A stretch of DNA of 64,000 nt from the NCBI GenBank assembly GCA_016858145.1, contig JAEHOE010000021.1:248001-312000 (forward strand), in the 5' to 3' direction. Both the position numbers and the translations under genes were made by a program. Position 1 is the first letter of the stretch, and each line of letters starts with the position of its first letter. A model generated the notes under the pieces. That model was not told the DNA's origin. It was given only the letters and a program-made list of their open reading frames with translations, and ran no database searches. This DNA comes from Edaphochlamys debaryana (taxonomy: Eukaryota > Chlorophyta > Chlorophyceae > Chlamydomonadales). Below, piece after piece: positions 24,901 to 36,026 of the stretch.

Positions 24901-26782
24901 GCCCGCTCAACACATGTGCCCCGCTCAGGAGCACACCGGCTACGTCGCGGGTGTGACCTTTGGCCCCGACAGCGCACAGCTCGCCAGCTGCAGCGGGGAC
25001 GGCACCGTCAAGGTGTGGGACCTGGCCAGCGGGCACTGCAGCGCCACGCTGACGGGCCACACGGACGGCGCTGTGAACAGCGTGGCCTTCAGCCCGGACC
25101 GCAGGCACCTGGCCAGCAGCGGCGAAGATGGCACGGTGCGGCTGTGGGACCTGGCCACTGGTCAGTGCGACCGGGTGCTTGAGGGCCACACGGAGCGGGT
25201 CTGCGGCGCTGCGTTCAGTCCTGGCGGTGCGCAGATTGCGAGCTGCAGCGATGATAAGACGGTGAGGCTGTGGGACGTGGCCAGTGGCAGCTGCGTGGCA
25301 ATGCTCGAAGGGCACACAGAGGCTGTCAAGAGCGTGGCATTCAGCCCCGATGGCTCAAACCTGGCGAGCGGTGCCACGGATCACACGATCCGAATCTGGA
25401 CGATTGGAGTCAGCGGACCACAGTCCGGGCCAGACGGGCAGGCGCAGGCCAAGCCGCGACTCATTCTAACCGGGCACATGGACAGTGTCGTGGGCCTGTG
25501 CTTCAGTCCTATGGACGGGGCGCGCCTCGCCAGCTGCAGCGACGACAAGACCATGCGGCTGTGGGACCTGGCCAGCGGGCTCTGCACAGCGACGCTGGAG
25601 GGCCATGCGCGTATCGTCACGGGCTTGGCCTTCAGCCCCGACGGTGCGCACGTGGCCAGCTGCAGCTGGGACAACGTGGTGCGGCTGTGGGACACGGCCA
25701 CCGGCGAGTGTCAGGCGGCGCTGCAGGGCCATGCGGGCTACGTCCTGGGCGTGTGCTACAGCCCCGACGGCTCGCGCGTGGCCAGCTGCGGTGACGACCT
25801 CACCGTCAAGGTGTGGGGCGTGGGGCCCCCGCCCTCTCCTGACAGCCCGGGCGCCGGGCCCGCTGTTGTTGAGTCACGTGGCGACGCTGCGGGGGAGCTG
25901 CAGGGGCACAGCCGCGCCGTGACGTGCGTGGCCTTCAGCCCCAGCGGCGAGGCGCTCGCAACCTGCAGCGCAGACCACAGCTGCCGCGTCTGGGGCCTCG
26001 CAGACGGCGCTTGCACAGCCGTGCTTGAGGCCCACACGGACAGGGCGCGGGCGGTGTGCTACAGCCCCGACGGCACGTGGCTGGCCAGCTGCAGCGACGA
26101 CAAGACCGTGCGGCTATGGGACCTGGCCAGCGGGCTCTGCACAGCGACGCTGGAGGGCCACACGGAGCGCGGCTGGTGCCTCTGCGTCAGCCGCGACGGC
26201 CGATGGCTTGCCAGCGGTGGCTGGGACAAGAGCGTCCGCGTCTGGGATGCAGCCAGCGGGCGGTGCATCGCCACCCTGCTGGGCCACAGCCGCGCCTGCT
26301 CCGGTGTGGCCTTCAGCCCGGACGGCTCCCTGGTCGCGAGCTGCAGCCACGACACGACGGTGCGGGTCTGGGACGTATCGACCCAGGAGTGCAGGGCCTT
26401 GCTCGAGGGCCACACGGCGCCCACAACGGGCGTGGCCTTCAGCCCGGACGGCACGCGGCTGGTCAGCTGTGGCTGGGACAAGGTGCTCAAGCTTTGGGAA
26501 GTGGGCGGCGGCGGCGCCTGCATGGCGACGCTGGAGGGGCACACGGACAACGTCAATGGTGTGTGTTTCAGCCCCGATGGCGCGCGGCTGGCGAGCTGCG
26601 GCGACGACCTCACCGTGCGGCTGTGGGACGCAGACAGCAAGAGCTGTGTTGCGACACTGGAGGGACACACGCACTTTGTGATGGGGGTGTGCTTCAGCCC
26701 TGACGGCCAGCGCCTGGCCAGCTGTGCCGCTGATAAGATAGTCAAGGTGTGGGAGCCCAACCGCGAGAAGGCGCAGGTGTGA
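18919..26782 (+). CDS. NLR/STAND-like receptor: acylated N terminus, TIR-like, NACHT, 14 WD40 repeats
   Basis: Predicted 1599-residue signal-transducing ATPase. Exons: 18919-19245, 19342-19396, 19605-19774, 19943-20010, 20214-20280, 20662-20766, 20970-21146, 21305-21406, 21734-21847, 22614-22960, 23297-24710 and 24929-26782. All are in phase; exon 2 and the GC donor of exon 3 (19775) are the least certain. Order: MGCSNTK (Gly2/Cys3, N-myristoyl and palmitoyl pattern); low-complexity linker; TIR-like region at about 212-320 (LYFVSHAWKGSF, VWLDVAAINQH, RAWCIFEWDH); NACHT at about 440-640 with Walker A GAGTGKST, Walker B VVILIDALDEG and sensor FIFTTRPD; winged-helix-like region with YSLHKSLMDWLLDE; 14 WD40 repeats from about 983 to the end, enough for two seven-blade propellers. 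Known families of this layout (fungal HET-E/NWD, Apaf-1, bacterial STANDs) oligomerise after ligand release of the propeller. A role in algal immunity or cell death is inference. Confidence 0.85.
21531..21555 (+). repeat. Copy of receptor exon 8 end with donor
   Basis: These 25 bp match 21391-21415 (last codons of exon 8, donor GTGGGG and following bases) with three mismatches, 140 bp downstream in intron 8. Confidence 0.7.
22210..22410 (-). pseudogene. Antisense fragment of a GATA zinc-finger exon in a receptor intron
   Basis: Within intron 9 of the NACHT-WD40 gene, the minus strand encodes LCNACGTRFRRTGQLNPA, the C-terminal half of a GATA-type finger. Positions 22273-22342 are identical over 70 bp to 36142-36211, which lies in exon 2 of the GATA gene on the minus strand of this window. 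The fragment lacks the first Cys pair and the PQWRRGP loop, and I find no partner exon, so it is most likely a duplicated exon piece rather than a working gene. A nested short GATA gene is the alternative. Confidence 0.75.
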
Positions 26783-28175
26783 GGGGCTTGCCAGTGTGGA
26801 ACGTGCCGGGCTTACGGGCCTTGCATTGCATGCATGCTTGGTATGTCGCCCCTGATTTCGACTGGACGTCAGGGAACTGAGGCGAACCAAAGGTGTCTGC
26901 AGTGGTGACGTGCGGTGTGAAACTTGTCTGGAGTTTTGGTGGGCTACGGTGGCCTGTGTACAAGTTGGACCGTATCATGCTGGTGTTCTGGTGTTGATGC
27001 CTAGGCGCGCCAACCGCTTGCCGAACGTTTTGCTCCAGGGGGCCGGGGAGGACGAGATGCTTTCCGCATTCCCATGGATCCTAGCCTGGAGGGGGGACGG
27101 AGGGGGTGCTGCCGTGCTGGGGATGTCAAGAGGGTGTACGGACAATCTCTGCAACTAGGCGCTGTGCAGGGCGGCCAGTGCTGGGGACTGACTATTCTAA
27201 CCCGTGACCTTTCACATGAGGAGATAGACCCATGCCCAAGGCCTCCGTCGTCCCGCGCGTCTTCAAAGCACCCAGCATGACAGGGTCAGCAGGTGCCTCC
27301 ATTCAAGCTCCCAACCGCATGCACCCTATCTGCCAGGCCCACCGGGGGGGCCGGAAGCAAGCGGGAGGCCCCTGCAGTGCTGCCGCATTCGGTCTGGGGG
27401 GGAGGGCCATCAGCTGCCGTTCACTCCTTCGCCCACGCCTTCTGGGCAGTAGGTGGGGCCTGCTGCACCCTGATCTCCTCCACCTTGGCCTCACCTGAAG
27501 GGGGGGCCCGGCGGCGGAATTCTCCTGGACAAGAGGGGCGGGGGCATGTTTTCGCCTGGTGCACAGCATCTTGTATTTCGGCCTGGTGCACAGCATCTTG
27601 TATTTCGGCCTGGTGCGGAATGCAGAATGCTGTCCTCCTCGGGCCCTCTCGGGCCCTCTTGGGCCCTCTCGGGCCGGGCCGGGCGATGGGGGCCGTGCAT
27701 GCATTGGTCGCGGCCCACTATGCGCCCAGCCCAAGCAGCGCCCAAGTATTGAAAGCCGGCCCTTCAAACAGGTCGTCGCGCACACATCCCGACAACACAA
27801 CGTTAGCCCGAGCAGCAACGCGGAGCTTTATACGACTTCGAGTGACATAGCGTCACGATACCTGCGGTAAGAGGAGCAAGGCGGTCAAAAGCTGCATCTC
27901 GCAGAACTCGTTCAGGACCCGATGGGGTCCTTGAGGCTCCCCGGTCTGGAGACCTCACGCGCATTGCCACGTTACCGACATATCGCTTCGCTTGTGAAGA
28001 AAGCCAGATCATTCAGCTGCTGCTCGCGATGGGGCCCGGCCGGGCCCTGCAAGGGTGCAGGTGCCCCGCCGACTTCCGTCCCTTGCTCCTCCCTCGCCCC
28101 CCCCCTCCTCCCAGCGCACTTCCCCAACCCGTGGGGCCTGCCTGCGTTCGCCGCACGTCCGCCCTTTCTCCAACC
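26783..28175. other. Intergenic region
   Basis: No gene is supported. It contains a 27-bp tandem repeat (27554-27620), a GGGCCCTC-rich simple stretch (about 27640-27690) and the 5' flank of the fascin-like gene. Confidence 0.5.
27554..27620 (+). repeat. 27-bp tandem repeat, about 2.5 units
   Basis: The unit GCCTGGTGCACAGCATCTTG plus TATTTCG starts at 27554 and 27581 and is truncated at 27608. It is followed by repeats of TCGGGCCCTC. Confidence 0.9.
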
Positions 28176-28970
28176 ATGCCTCCGGTGGCCTTCCAAGGTC
28201 ACAACGGCTTCAAGCTGTCCGCAGCCACCGAGCTGGAGGTGCCCCCTCGCATCGGGAACGGCGGGCAGCAGCTCGGGAGGACGCACCAGGGCACTCTGCT
28301 GGCCTCTCCATGGGTCAAGTTCACTGAGCTGTTTACTCTCGACCACTACAACGAGAAGGATAAAAAGGGCAGGAACATCGTGCGTACAGCGATCAAGGCC
28401 CATAATGGCAAGCACCTGTCGGCAGAGCCGTACGGCGATTTCTCCTTTGCAACCGAGGTGAGTTGGGCACCGTGGGGGGAGGGGGGGGCGGAAGCCCCGG
28501 AACCCCGTTGAGCGCTGACCCGTTGTCATGGCGGCGCCAAGCGAGGGGTGTTGTACATACAGGATGTATGTACGCACGGGCCCTTCCCGCCACCGCCGCC
28601 CTCTGTGTTGTCCTCTCCTAGATCAGCTAAGGCGGCACGGGAATGCCAGCGAGGGCCCCAGAGGCAAGCAAGAACACCTGCCACACCTGCGTTGCCCGCA
28701 TGTCCCTCCCCTGGCCCGCTACCCAAGTGGCTTCATAGTTCCACCGCCGTCCGCCGTCCGCCCCCCGCCCCGCAGTGCGGAGTCAATGAGAAGTTCGAGC
28801 TCATCCAGGTGGAGGACGAGGACGAGGACGGCGGGGGCTTTAAGGTTGCAATCAAGACGTGCTACAACAGCTATCTGTCCGTGGGGCGGAACTTGAAGAT
28901 CAAGCAGGCGCCAACCGTTACCGGTTGGGCGCTCTTTATCCTACTGGAGGACCCGCCGCGGGAGGATTGA
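28176..28970 (+). CDS. Small fascin-like beta-trefoil protein
   Basis: Two exons (28176-28457 and 28776-28970, junction in phase) encode 158 residues. Three beta-trefoil-type repeats are visible, each with a hydrophobic-x-GHNG or similar turn: VAFQGHNGFKLSA, then TAIKAHNGKHLSAEPYGDF, then VAIKTCYNSYLSVGRNLKI. CGVNEKFELIQVED follows the second, matching the NEKFELI/WEKFEL motif of fascin and FRG1-like trefoils. Those folds bundle actin or bind RNA or sugars; a single trefoil of this size cannot be assigned to one role. The start ATG begins directly at the first repeat, so the protein is probably cytosolic. An acidic EDEDEDGGG loop is inserted before the third repeat. A TGTAA lies about 195 bp past the stop. 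Confidence 0.75.
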
Positions 28971-30942
28971 TTGGTGACCGAGTACCTCTCTCAAGCCGCG
29001 GGGGAAAGTGGTTGCTAAGAGCACTCCCCACCATACATCAGCGTGTGACGGGCTAGGCAAGTAGAGGCGTTCCCAGGGCGTGGTGGGCGCAGTGCTGGTA
29101 GGTACTGCCGTACCTGTCCGTACGGTACATTGGGGCCTGGAGCAGAAACAGCGGCACACGACGGTTGTAAGGTGATACCGGTAAGGCCGGTGTCTCGTGG
29201 CGGCTCCGTGCCAGCTCTGCCAAGGCGTCCGCGCTCCTCCCCATCAGCCTGTGCCCCCGCCCGCTCTCCGGTCCAGACCCTTGGGCACGCACCCGCCTGC
29301 CGCATCCTTGGCCGCATCCGCGCCCACGCAGCAGCGGGACGCAGCAGCATTGGTGCCAACTGACAGCAGGCAGCAGGCAGCCCACACCACGGTAGCGGCG
29401 GTGCTCACACGGCGGGGCCGGGTGCCGGGCTGCCGGCCAGTCCTCCCGAACGAAGTTGCACCCGACACCCAGCCCGCGCTCGTCCCCGTTGACCAGGGCC
29501 CTTGTGTCGCCGTTGATAGTACGACACCTACACATCTTGGTATTGGGCGGTGCCACCCCAGGGTGCCATCGGGCACACCGGCGCTGGATGCGGTGAGGGG
29601 CGACGCCGCGGACGAGATGCACGGGCGCAGCCGCACCGCCACCATCACCGATTCACCGCCATGGGCGTGGCCCCAGCGGCGAGGCGCAGCGCAGGCCACA
29701 GCTGGCTGACAGCGCATGGCGGCCCTAGGACTCGCCTGACTTGCCCCCCACCCGCAGTCTGCCGAGCACCGACTCTTCAACAGCCTGGGAGGTCCTTAAC
29801 TGCAGGGCCCTTCCAGGGTGTTCGGATGCCCAGGCTGCTCCTCCCGGGGCGGTGAAGACCAAGCGTCACGGCTGAGAGTCGGAGCTTCGTCAGCAGTAGT
29901 CCCTGTAGAGTTACATACATGGTGCCCCCGCCGATCGTGCGCCGGTCTCAAGCCACAGACCGCCTCCGTCCGGCTCTTCAGCTTCCACCGCCTGCGGTCC
30001 GCCACCGCCTCCCGAGCACCCGAGCTCCCAGCGGTCCGGCCCCCAGCGTACGGTGCGCCACCACCAACGCGCCCTTCCCGCAACCCACACCCGCATTGTC
30101 TCTTCTCATGCAACACAACGACTTCGCAAATGGCACGCAACCCGTTTCAACCAACCCCAGCGCCCAAAGGGATACCACGGGGCGGCGAAGCCGCCAAGCA
30201 CGCCAGGCTCTCAGTCCGGCGGCCGCCGAAGCGAACGGAGCAGAGCGCAACGCAGGGACTCAGGGCGAGAGACCCGATCCCTGCCCTACCTCGCCGCCCC
30301 GAATAGAAGCCACCGCACCGGTCCGCACCGGCAGCCGCCAGCGCGCACGAATGCATCCATCACTCACCATAACGCCACACCACACGCTTATTCACGGGAA
30401 TGGAGTTCAGTTCGGTTCGCCCCAAGCCCCACTTATTGTAATGAGAACACGAGTGCACGGCCGCCCGCACCGCCTGCCCGCCGCCTGCCTGCAGCCACCA
30501 CTCACATCGCAGCCCAGGCCCATGCGCCCGCTGCTCACGACTCCCCGCCTCACACACGCAGTTCCGATAAGCCGTCCACCAATCGCCCCGTCCGTGACTA
30601 GGGGGAGGCGCGGGGTTGCGGCTCCGGCTCCGGCTGGTAGCAGCAGGCGCCAGGGGCCCTCGGGGGCCTGCCGCCGATGCCTCTGCCTTCCGCAGCCCCC
30701 TCCGCGCAGGCCCCGCCTCCGCCCTTCCCAGGCAGCCGAGGCAGCCTGATTCGGGTCCCGCGCCCCCCGGCAACAGGCAGCTACCGGCAGCTGCCAAGCA
30801 TAGCCTGGGCTGCAGCCCTCGTCCCCGGGCGCCAGCGCCCGCCCTCCAGTCCACAGCTCCCCGCCAGCTTCCGGCAGCTGCCCTCGTCGCGTTCCGCGTC
30901 CCGACAGCTGCTGCTGCTTTGACCAGGTTTGACCGGTCGGAT
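28971..30942. other. Intergenic region between convergent genes
   Basis: The fascin-like gene (+) and the thioredoxin gene (-) converge here, so both 3' UTRs should lie in this stretch. No further gene is supported. TTACA at 29917-29921 (TGTAA on the minus strand) could serve the thioredoxin transcript, about 1 kb past its stop. Confidence 0.45.
29166..29170 (+). terminator. Candidate TGTAA polyadenylation signal
   Basis: TGTAA, the usual green-algal poly(A) signal, lies 195 bp after the fascin-like stop codon. Confidence 0.45.
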
Positions 30943-33649
30943 CTACTTCTTGGGCGAGTGCGTGTTGATGAGATCCAGCAGCTTGTCCATCTTGGCGCCG
31001 GTCATGTCCGCCACCTTGACGCCGTTGCGGTAGAGCTGGGGTTGGGAGGGAGGGGTTTGAGCTTAGGTTTGAGCTTGAGGAGACAGAGCGTGGGGGGTAA
31101 GCTCTAAGCCCTCAAGGTGTGAGCTCGACCCCTTCAACACTTCTCCTACCTTCCGTCTCCGCCCCTCTTCCCGTCGCCCCCGGTCCTGGCCGACCCTGCA
31201 AGCCCTTTCCCAGCTTCTCTCTGCCTGCCCGGATCCCGATTCCGATCCGGATCTCACGTGGAAGGTGGGCGCCACGCGGATCTGCAGCTGCATGCCCAGC
31301 TCCTTGTTGGTCTTGTTGCAGTTGAGCTGGGGGGGAATGGGGGGGGGCAAGGGGCGGGGTCGAGGGGTGAGGGCACGTGTTGTGGCGTGTGGGAGTGGGG
31401 TTTCGCACGAGTTGCCTCTTGGTAGCTGGCAGGCCTGCCGGCTTCCCCCACCCACAAAACCCACCATCCTCGGCGGTCCTGACAGGAACCCTCTCGGCCC
31501 GTCTTGCTCCGTACCGGTAACGCCGCGCCCCCCGCAATCCCCTGTTGGGCCTCACGCACCACCCCGCGTTGCCCTCAACCCATCCCCCCTGCGTCCGTCC
31601 TCTCCGTTTCCCCCTGCGTGCCTACGCCCACCTGCATGTCCCGCGGCCGCCCAAGACCCCGCCAGGCCCTCGCCCCTCCCTCCCTGCAACCCTGCCGACC
31701 CTGCCGACCCTTCAAGACCGACACACCAGACAAGCGAGGAAACCTCTTCTCCCTCCGCCTCCACAGCCCCCTCCCCCCTCTCCCCGCCCTCCCTCACAGT
31801 CTCCACCCCACCCTCATCACCAGGAAGCGTACGGCAACGGGCTCAAGCCCGGTCCCTCCCTCCCCTCCCCCTCTTTCCCGCCTCCCCCCTCCTCACCCAC
31901 TCGTCCCTCTCCTCCCCCCACCCCCTCTCGCGCCGGGCCTCGGTGCGCATCGGGCTCACTGCCTGCTGCTCCCTCAGTCTCTCCCTTCGCTCTCCAACCC
32001 GTCGAAGCATGACCCCCTCAACCCCCCGACCCCCTGACCCCACCTCCACGTCCGTGCGCTCCCCTCCCATCCCCTCAACCACCCCACGGCCCATCCCCGC
32101 CCCTTGCAGCCCACATGCCCCCACCTCCTTGCCCTCACTCACACACCCCAACCGCGCGCCTTGCCCCTCCACCCGCCTCAGCCTCCTCAGCCCTCCCCAC
32201 CCCTGACCCCTCTTCTCTTCCCCCCCCCTTGCCCCCACCTTGACGAACCGCACGTCTGTGCGCTCCGCTCCCCTCCCCTCCCCTCGACTAGTCCCCCACT
32301 GTTTGTGAAACCCGTACCACCCTTCACTCCCTCAACCCTTCACTCCCTCAACCCTTCACTCCCTCAACCCTTCACTCCCTCAACCCCCCCTCCCCGCCCC
32401 CACCTTGACGAACCGCACGTCCGTGCGCTCCTGGCTGAGCGCCACCAGCTGGGGGTACATGAGCTTGCAGGGGCCGCACCTGGGGGGGGAGGGGGAAGAG
32501 GAGCGGGGGGAGGGGGGCGGGACGGGGCGGGACGTTGGGGGCGGCGCGGGCAGCTTCGCAGGTACCCTCCTGGCCCAAGGGCGGGGTAGCTGGGGTTGCA
32601 GGCGGGAGCGGCTTCCGCCTGCAGGGAGTCCTCCGGTCCGTACAGCGCTTCCGCCCCCGATACCCCTGCTGCCCCCGCACAATCAACGGCACCTGGCGAC
32701 GGCGAGTACGGTCCTACCGCTTGACGCCCCCGTGCCCTCCTTCAGTCAATGCTCAGGTACTCCCAAAACCTCCTTCCCCCCTTGCCTCCTCCCCCCCCAA
32801 CCCCTGGCACCCCTGACAGGACCTACCCCCCCCCCTCACCAGTCGGTGTAGAAGTCAACCACCACCAGGGTGTCGCCCTGCATCTTGAGGTACGGCCAGA
32901 AGGTGTCCTTGTTCAGCTCAAGCAGGCCGCCTGCGGGAGGGTGTTTGGGGGGGGGGTAGGGGGGGAGGGAAAGAGCAGCTGAGCGGGAGCAGGGTGGAGG
33001 GGAAGACGGGGAGGAGGGCGCTCGTGATTGGGAAGGGGTGGTGTGTGTGTGCTGCGCGAAAGCGCAGACTGCAGGGGCATGGGGGTGCATGCAGCAGGCG
33101 CGGGAGAGGAGCGGGCTGAGAGAGCGGGGGGGGGCGAGGCCGAAGTCTGGGAGACCCGCGCGCCCGCGGTGCTGAAACGCCCCGAAACGATGGCGCGCTG
33201 ACGATGGAATGTAGTATACGAAGATAGTGCCGCGCGCCCCGGAACCGCGCTTGCGCGTAGGCGTTAAGTAGGGTCTCGCACGCATGCTCACCGTCCACCG
33301 AAGCGGTGGGCGACCCGTCGATGCTCTTGGCGGCCTGCATGCACGCATGCTGCCGTTTAGCGAGCGCCAGTCGTCAGCAGCGCGACGTTACCCGCTGAGT
33401 TCGGCATGCTTGCGCCCCGCGCAGCGCCCATACGGGTCAACGCACCAGCGGCGTCACCACTACGGATTGATCATTGTCCTTCAGCGTCGTGCGCACGCCC
33501 GCAGCGAACTTCTCCAGCTCAGCCGCGGCATCGCTTGAGCGCACGACCACCCGGCCCACGCGCGCCGGGCATAGCGCTGGCCGAGGAGCAGGTGAAGCCT
33601 TGGCAACAGCAGCCCTCTGGCTCGCAACGCGGTTGATCATTTGAGCCAT
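30943..33649 (-). CDS. Plastid-type thioredoxin (f-like)
   Basis: Thiol-disulfide oxidoreductase. Minus-strand exons in transcript order: 33649-33446, 33334-33292, 32930-32840, 32479-32404, 31326-31258 and 31035-30943, giving 191 residues, all in phase. The active site DWCGPC (Cys114, Cys117) is split by intron 3 within the Trp codon. VDFYTDW precedes it, and the cis-Pro loop VAPTFH is at about residue 158. The first 65-75 residues (MAQMINRVASQRAAVAKASP and on) are basic, Ser/Ala-rich and acid-poor, as in algal chloroplast transit peptides. The KLNCNKTNKELG and VADMTGAKMDKLLDLI segments resemble f-type plastid thioredoxins, which activate Calvin-cycle enzymes under ferredoxin reduction. Exact subtype and targets are inferred. 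Intron 4 holds a copy of the end of exon 4. Confidence 0.88.
32235..32266 (-). repeat. Copy of thioredoxin exon 4 end with donor
   Basis: 32 bp identical to 32400-32431 except one base. It covers the last codons of exon 4 and the start of its donor, and lies 165 bp further along intron 4. A shorter third trace (CACGTCCGTGCGCTCC) sits near 32048-32063. Confidence 0.85.
32320..32383 (+). repeat. 16-bp tandem repeat, 4 units
   Basis: CCCTTCACTCCCTCAA is repeated four times in thioredoxin intron 4, between the real exon 4 end and its copy. Confidence 0.9.
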
Positions 33650-36026
33650 GGCGAGCGTGCAAGCAGCGACTCGATAAAGTCCGAAACGTGTGGAGCAGCC
33701 CCTTCTGGAGCCCTAGAGTATTTAGCTAACAAACCCTCACGCAGGATCTGACGTGGGAGCAGCGCGTGCGTAAAAAGGGGCCCCGCACGCCCGTACAGCG
33801 CCCGTCCGTGCATGCTGCAGTTGTGCCGACGACGCGGCGGGTTGAGGATGGTCGTGGCTGCAAAGGAGGGGGGGCCCACCTGCAGCTGGCCGGGACGTAG
33901 GCCATCCTCGGCCTTGGGGCCGCCCAGGCGCAGCTGGAGCCGGGGGTGGTGCCGGCCATGGACTTTCGGGAGTGTGAGGCGAGCGTCGCTGGGACTGGGG
34001 GGAAAGGACCGCCCTCCGCTGGTGTCGCTGGGGAGGGGCCCCGGCGCCTCCTGCCCCGGCTAGCGGGACAAAGGCGGGACCGCTTGTCACTGTGCGTTAC
34101 GCGACTTGCTGCGTCCCGGGCGGACCCACGGCCTGGAGAGACGGTCGAGCTCAGGGGCACGCTGGGTTTAGTATCACGTTCTTAACATCCGACCGCACTC
34201 ACGCGCAGCCGCCACATGCTCCCTTGCCATCCTGCAGCCCTCATCACACCTCCCCTGACGCCACGGCACCAGCCGGGGGCTGTGCAGACGGCCGCGTCGG
34301 CGCACGCCGCTCTCCGAAGCGGCGCTGCCTCCGCGAGCACGCCTGCAGCCACCTGACCCGCACACAACACACCGCTCCCTCCACAGCTCTCAACGGCACC
34401 ACCTCCGCTCCCCATCTCCACCGCCCCCTACACAGCCCTCTGTCGTCCATCGGGCGCCCACGCGATCCGAGCGACCCCACACAGCCAGCACCGCAAACAC
34501 TTAGCGGCAATAGCACCCCAAAAGCATGGAGCATGAATGTCCGGCGACGGAAACACGGCGACCGGGGGACAGCGCCACGGTGCGCGAGCACAATAAGCCC
34601 GCAGCCCCGGACAGTCCGATTTTGTTACCCCGAGGCAGGGCATGCAAGCCCGGGCCCCTCGACACAAGCCCTGATACACCACACCAACCCGACACTAAAC
34701 GTATTCGACGCCCCCGCCTGATGTGCATGCACGATGCCCGACATCCCTTCGATCCGACGAGCGCCGCCGCCGTACCAAAACGGGCGAGCGCCTCCGCGGG
34801 AGCCTCTACCTACCGGTACCCGTATCACCACACGGCCACCAGCGAGGCCCAGTCCCCGCCCCCGACGATCCAGGCCAAGTCCGGTATAACGAATGGCACA
34901 TGACGCATCACACGAGCCCACATGGGCTAGCCGCGGGCAACCACCGCCGCGCTAGCAGCCCGCCCACCTGCACACATGCGCCTGGAGCCCGCAGGGCGTG
35001 GGGTCGAGGCCCCCCGCCTAGGGCGCCAGGCGCGCAACACAACAGACACGATACAAGTCTTGGGCACGGTCCCTTGAGGGTCACCCACTGGCAGCCACCA
35101 CTGGACAGCCCAGTGCGGCTGCGGTCAACCGTAGATGTGTGCGGTCAACCGACATGTAAGTCAAGCAGCATCACGCATCCAACCTGCGGAACAACGGGCA
35201 AGGGGCACACGCCTACGGACGTGTGCTCCCGCCAAGGCCCTCTCAGGCCAAACTGCACACTCAATGGAAGCTGCGCCTAGGCAGCAGTCGGACTCGGTAT
35301 TTACGGCGGTCGGCCCGACACCCGTCACGTGCACACACGGGCAACACCAGACAGATATTTTTGCTTTTTGTGGTTTTCGTGAACTTCGCATGGGAACAAT
35401 GTGGGACCTAGGCGGGCGAGCGAACTCCCCGCAACAGTTTGCATCACTCACACACGGCGTGGTGTGGTCCCCTGCAGCTACAATCGCTGGCTGATGTCTA
35501 GATCGCATCAGCAACCGCGGAATAACCCGGACGAACCTACCGCAACGCACACTCGCACACGAGAAACACTGTTATCCGGCCGCCCAAGTATGGAGCAACA
35601 AAATTTGTTCCTGAGCTTCGAGACAACCCCACGACCCCCCACCACGCGTGCACCCTGCCGCAGCCCCTATGCGGCAGAAATGCTCCGCGCTATCAGTGCC
35701 TTCCGCACAACACGCGACGCGAGAAGAGGTGCGGGCCCCAGCAGAGGCCACGGCCCAGGAGGCCAGGACCAAGGCCAGGCCGGGGCCCACACCTCAAGTG
35801 GCGCCGACAAAGGGCGCCGCTCCACAGAGCGTGCGCGTCCGATATCGGTCCGGGGCGCCTCGCGACGGCCGCACCAGCCGCCACGAGACGCAGCCAGAAG
35901 CGCCCGAGAAAGCATGGGACTCAAGACCATCGTGGCTCACACAGGCCGGGCCGGGGCGGCCCGACCCACATCAACCCAGGTCGACCCACATCGACCCAGA
36001 TGGCTGAGAACGGGCGCTGCTGCAGC
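33650..36026. other. Intergenic region
   Basis: Promoter side of the thioredoxin gene and 3' side of the GATA gene, both on the minus strand. Many small open frames, none with a recognisable family or splice partners. A short CGACCCACAT/CGACCCAG direct repeat lies at 35960-36000. Nothing else is supported. Confidence 0.45.
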
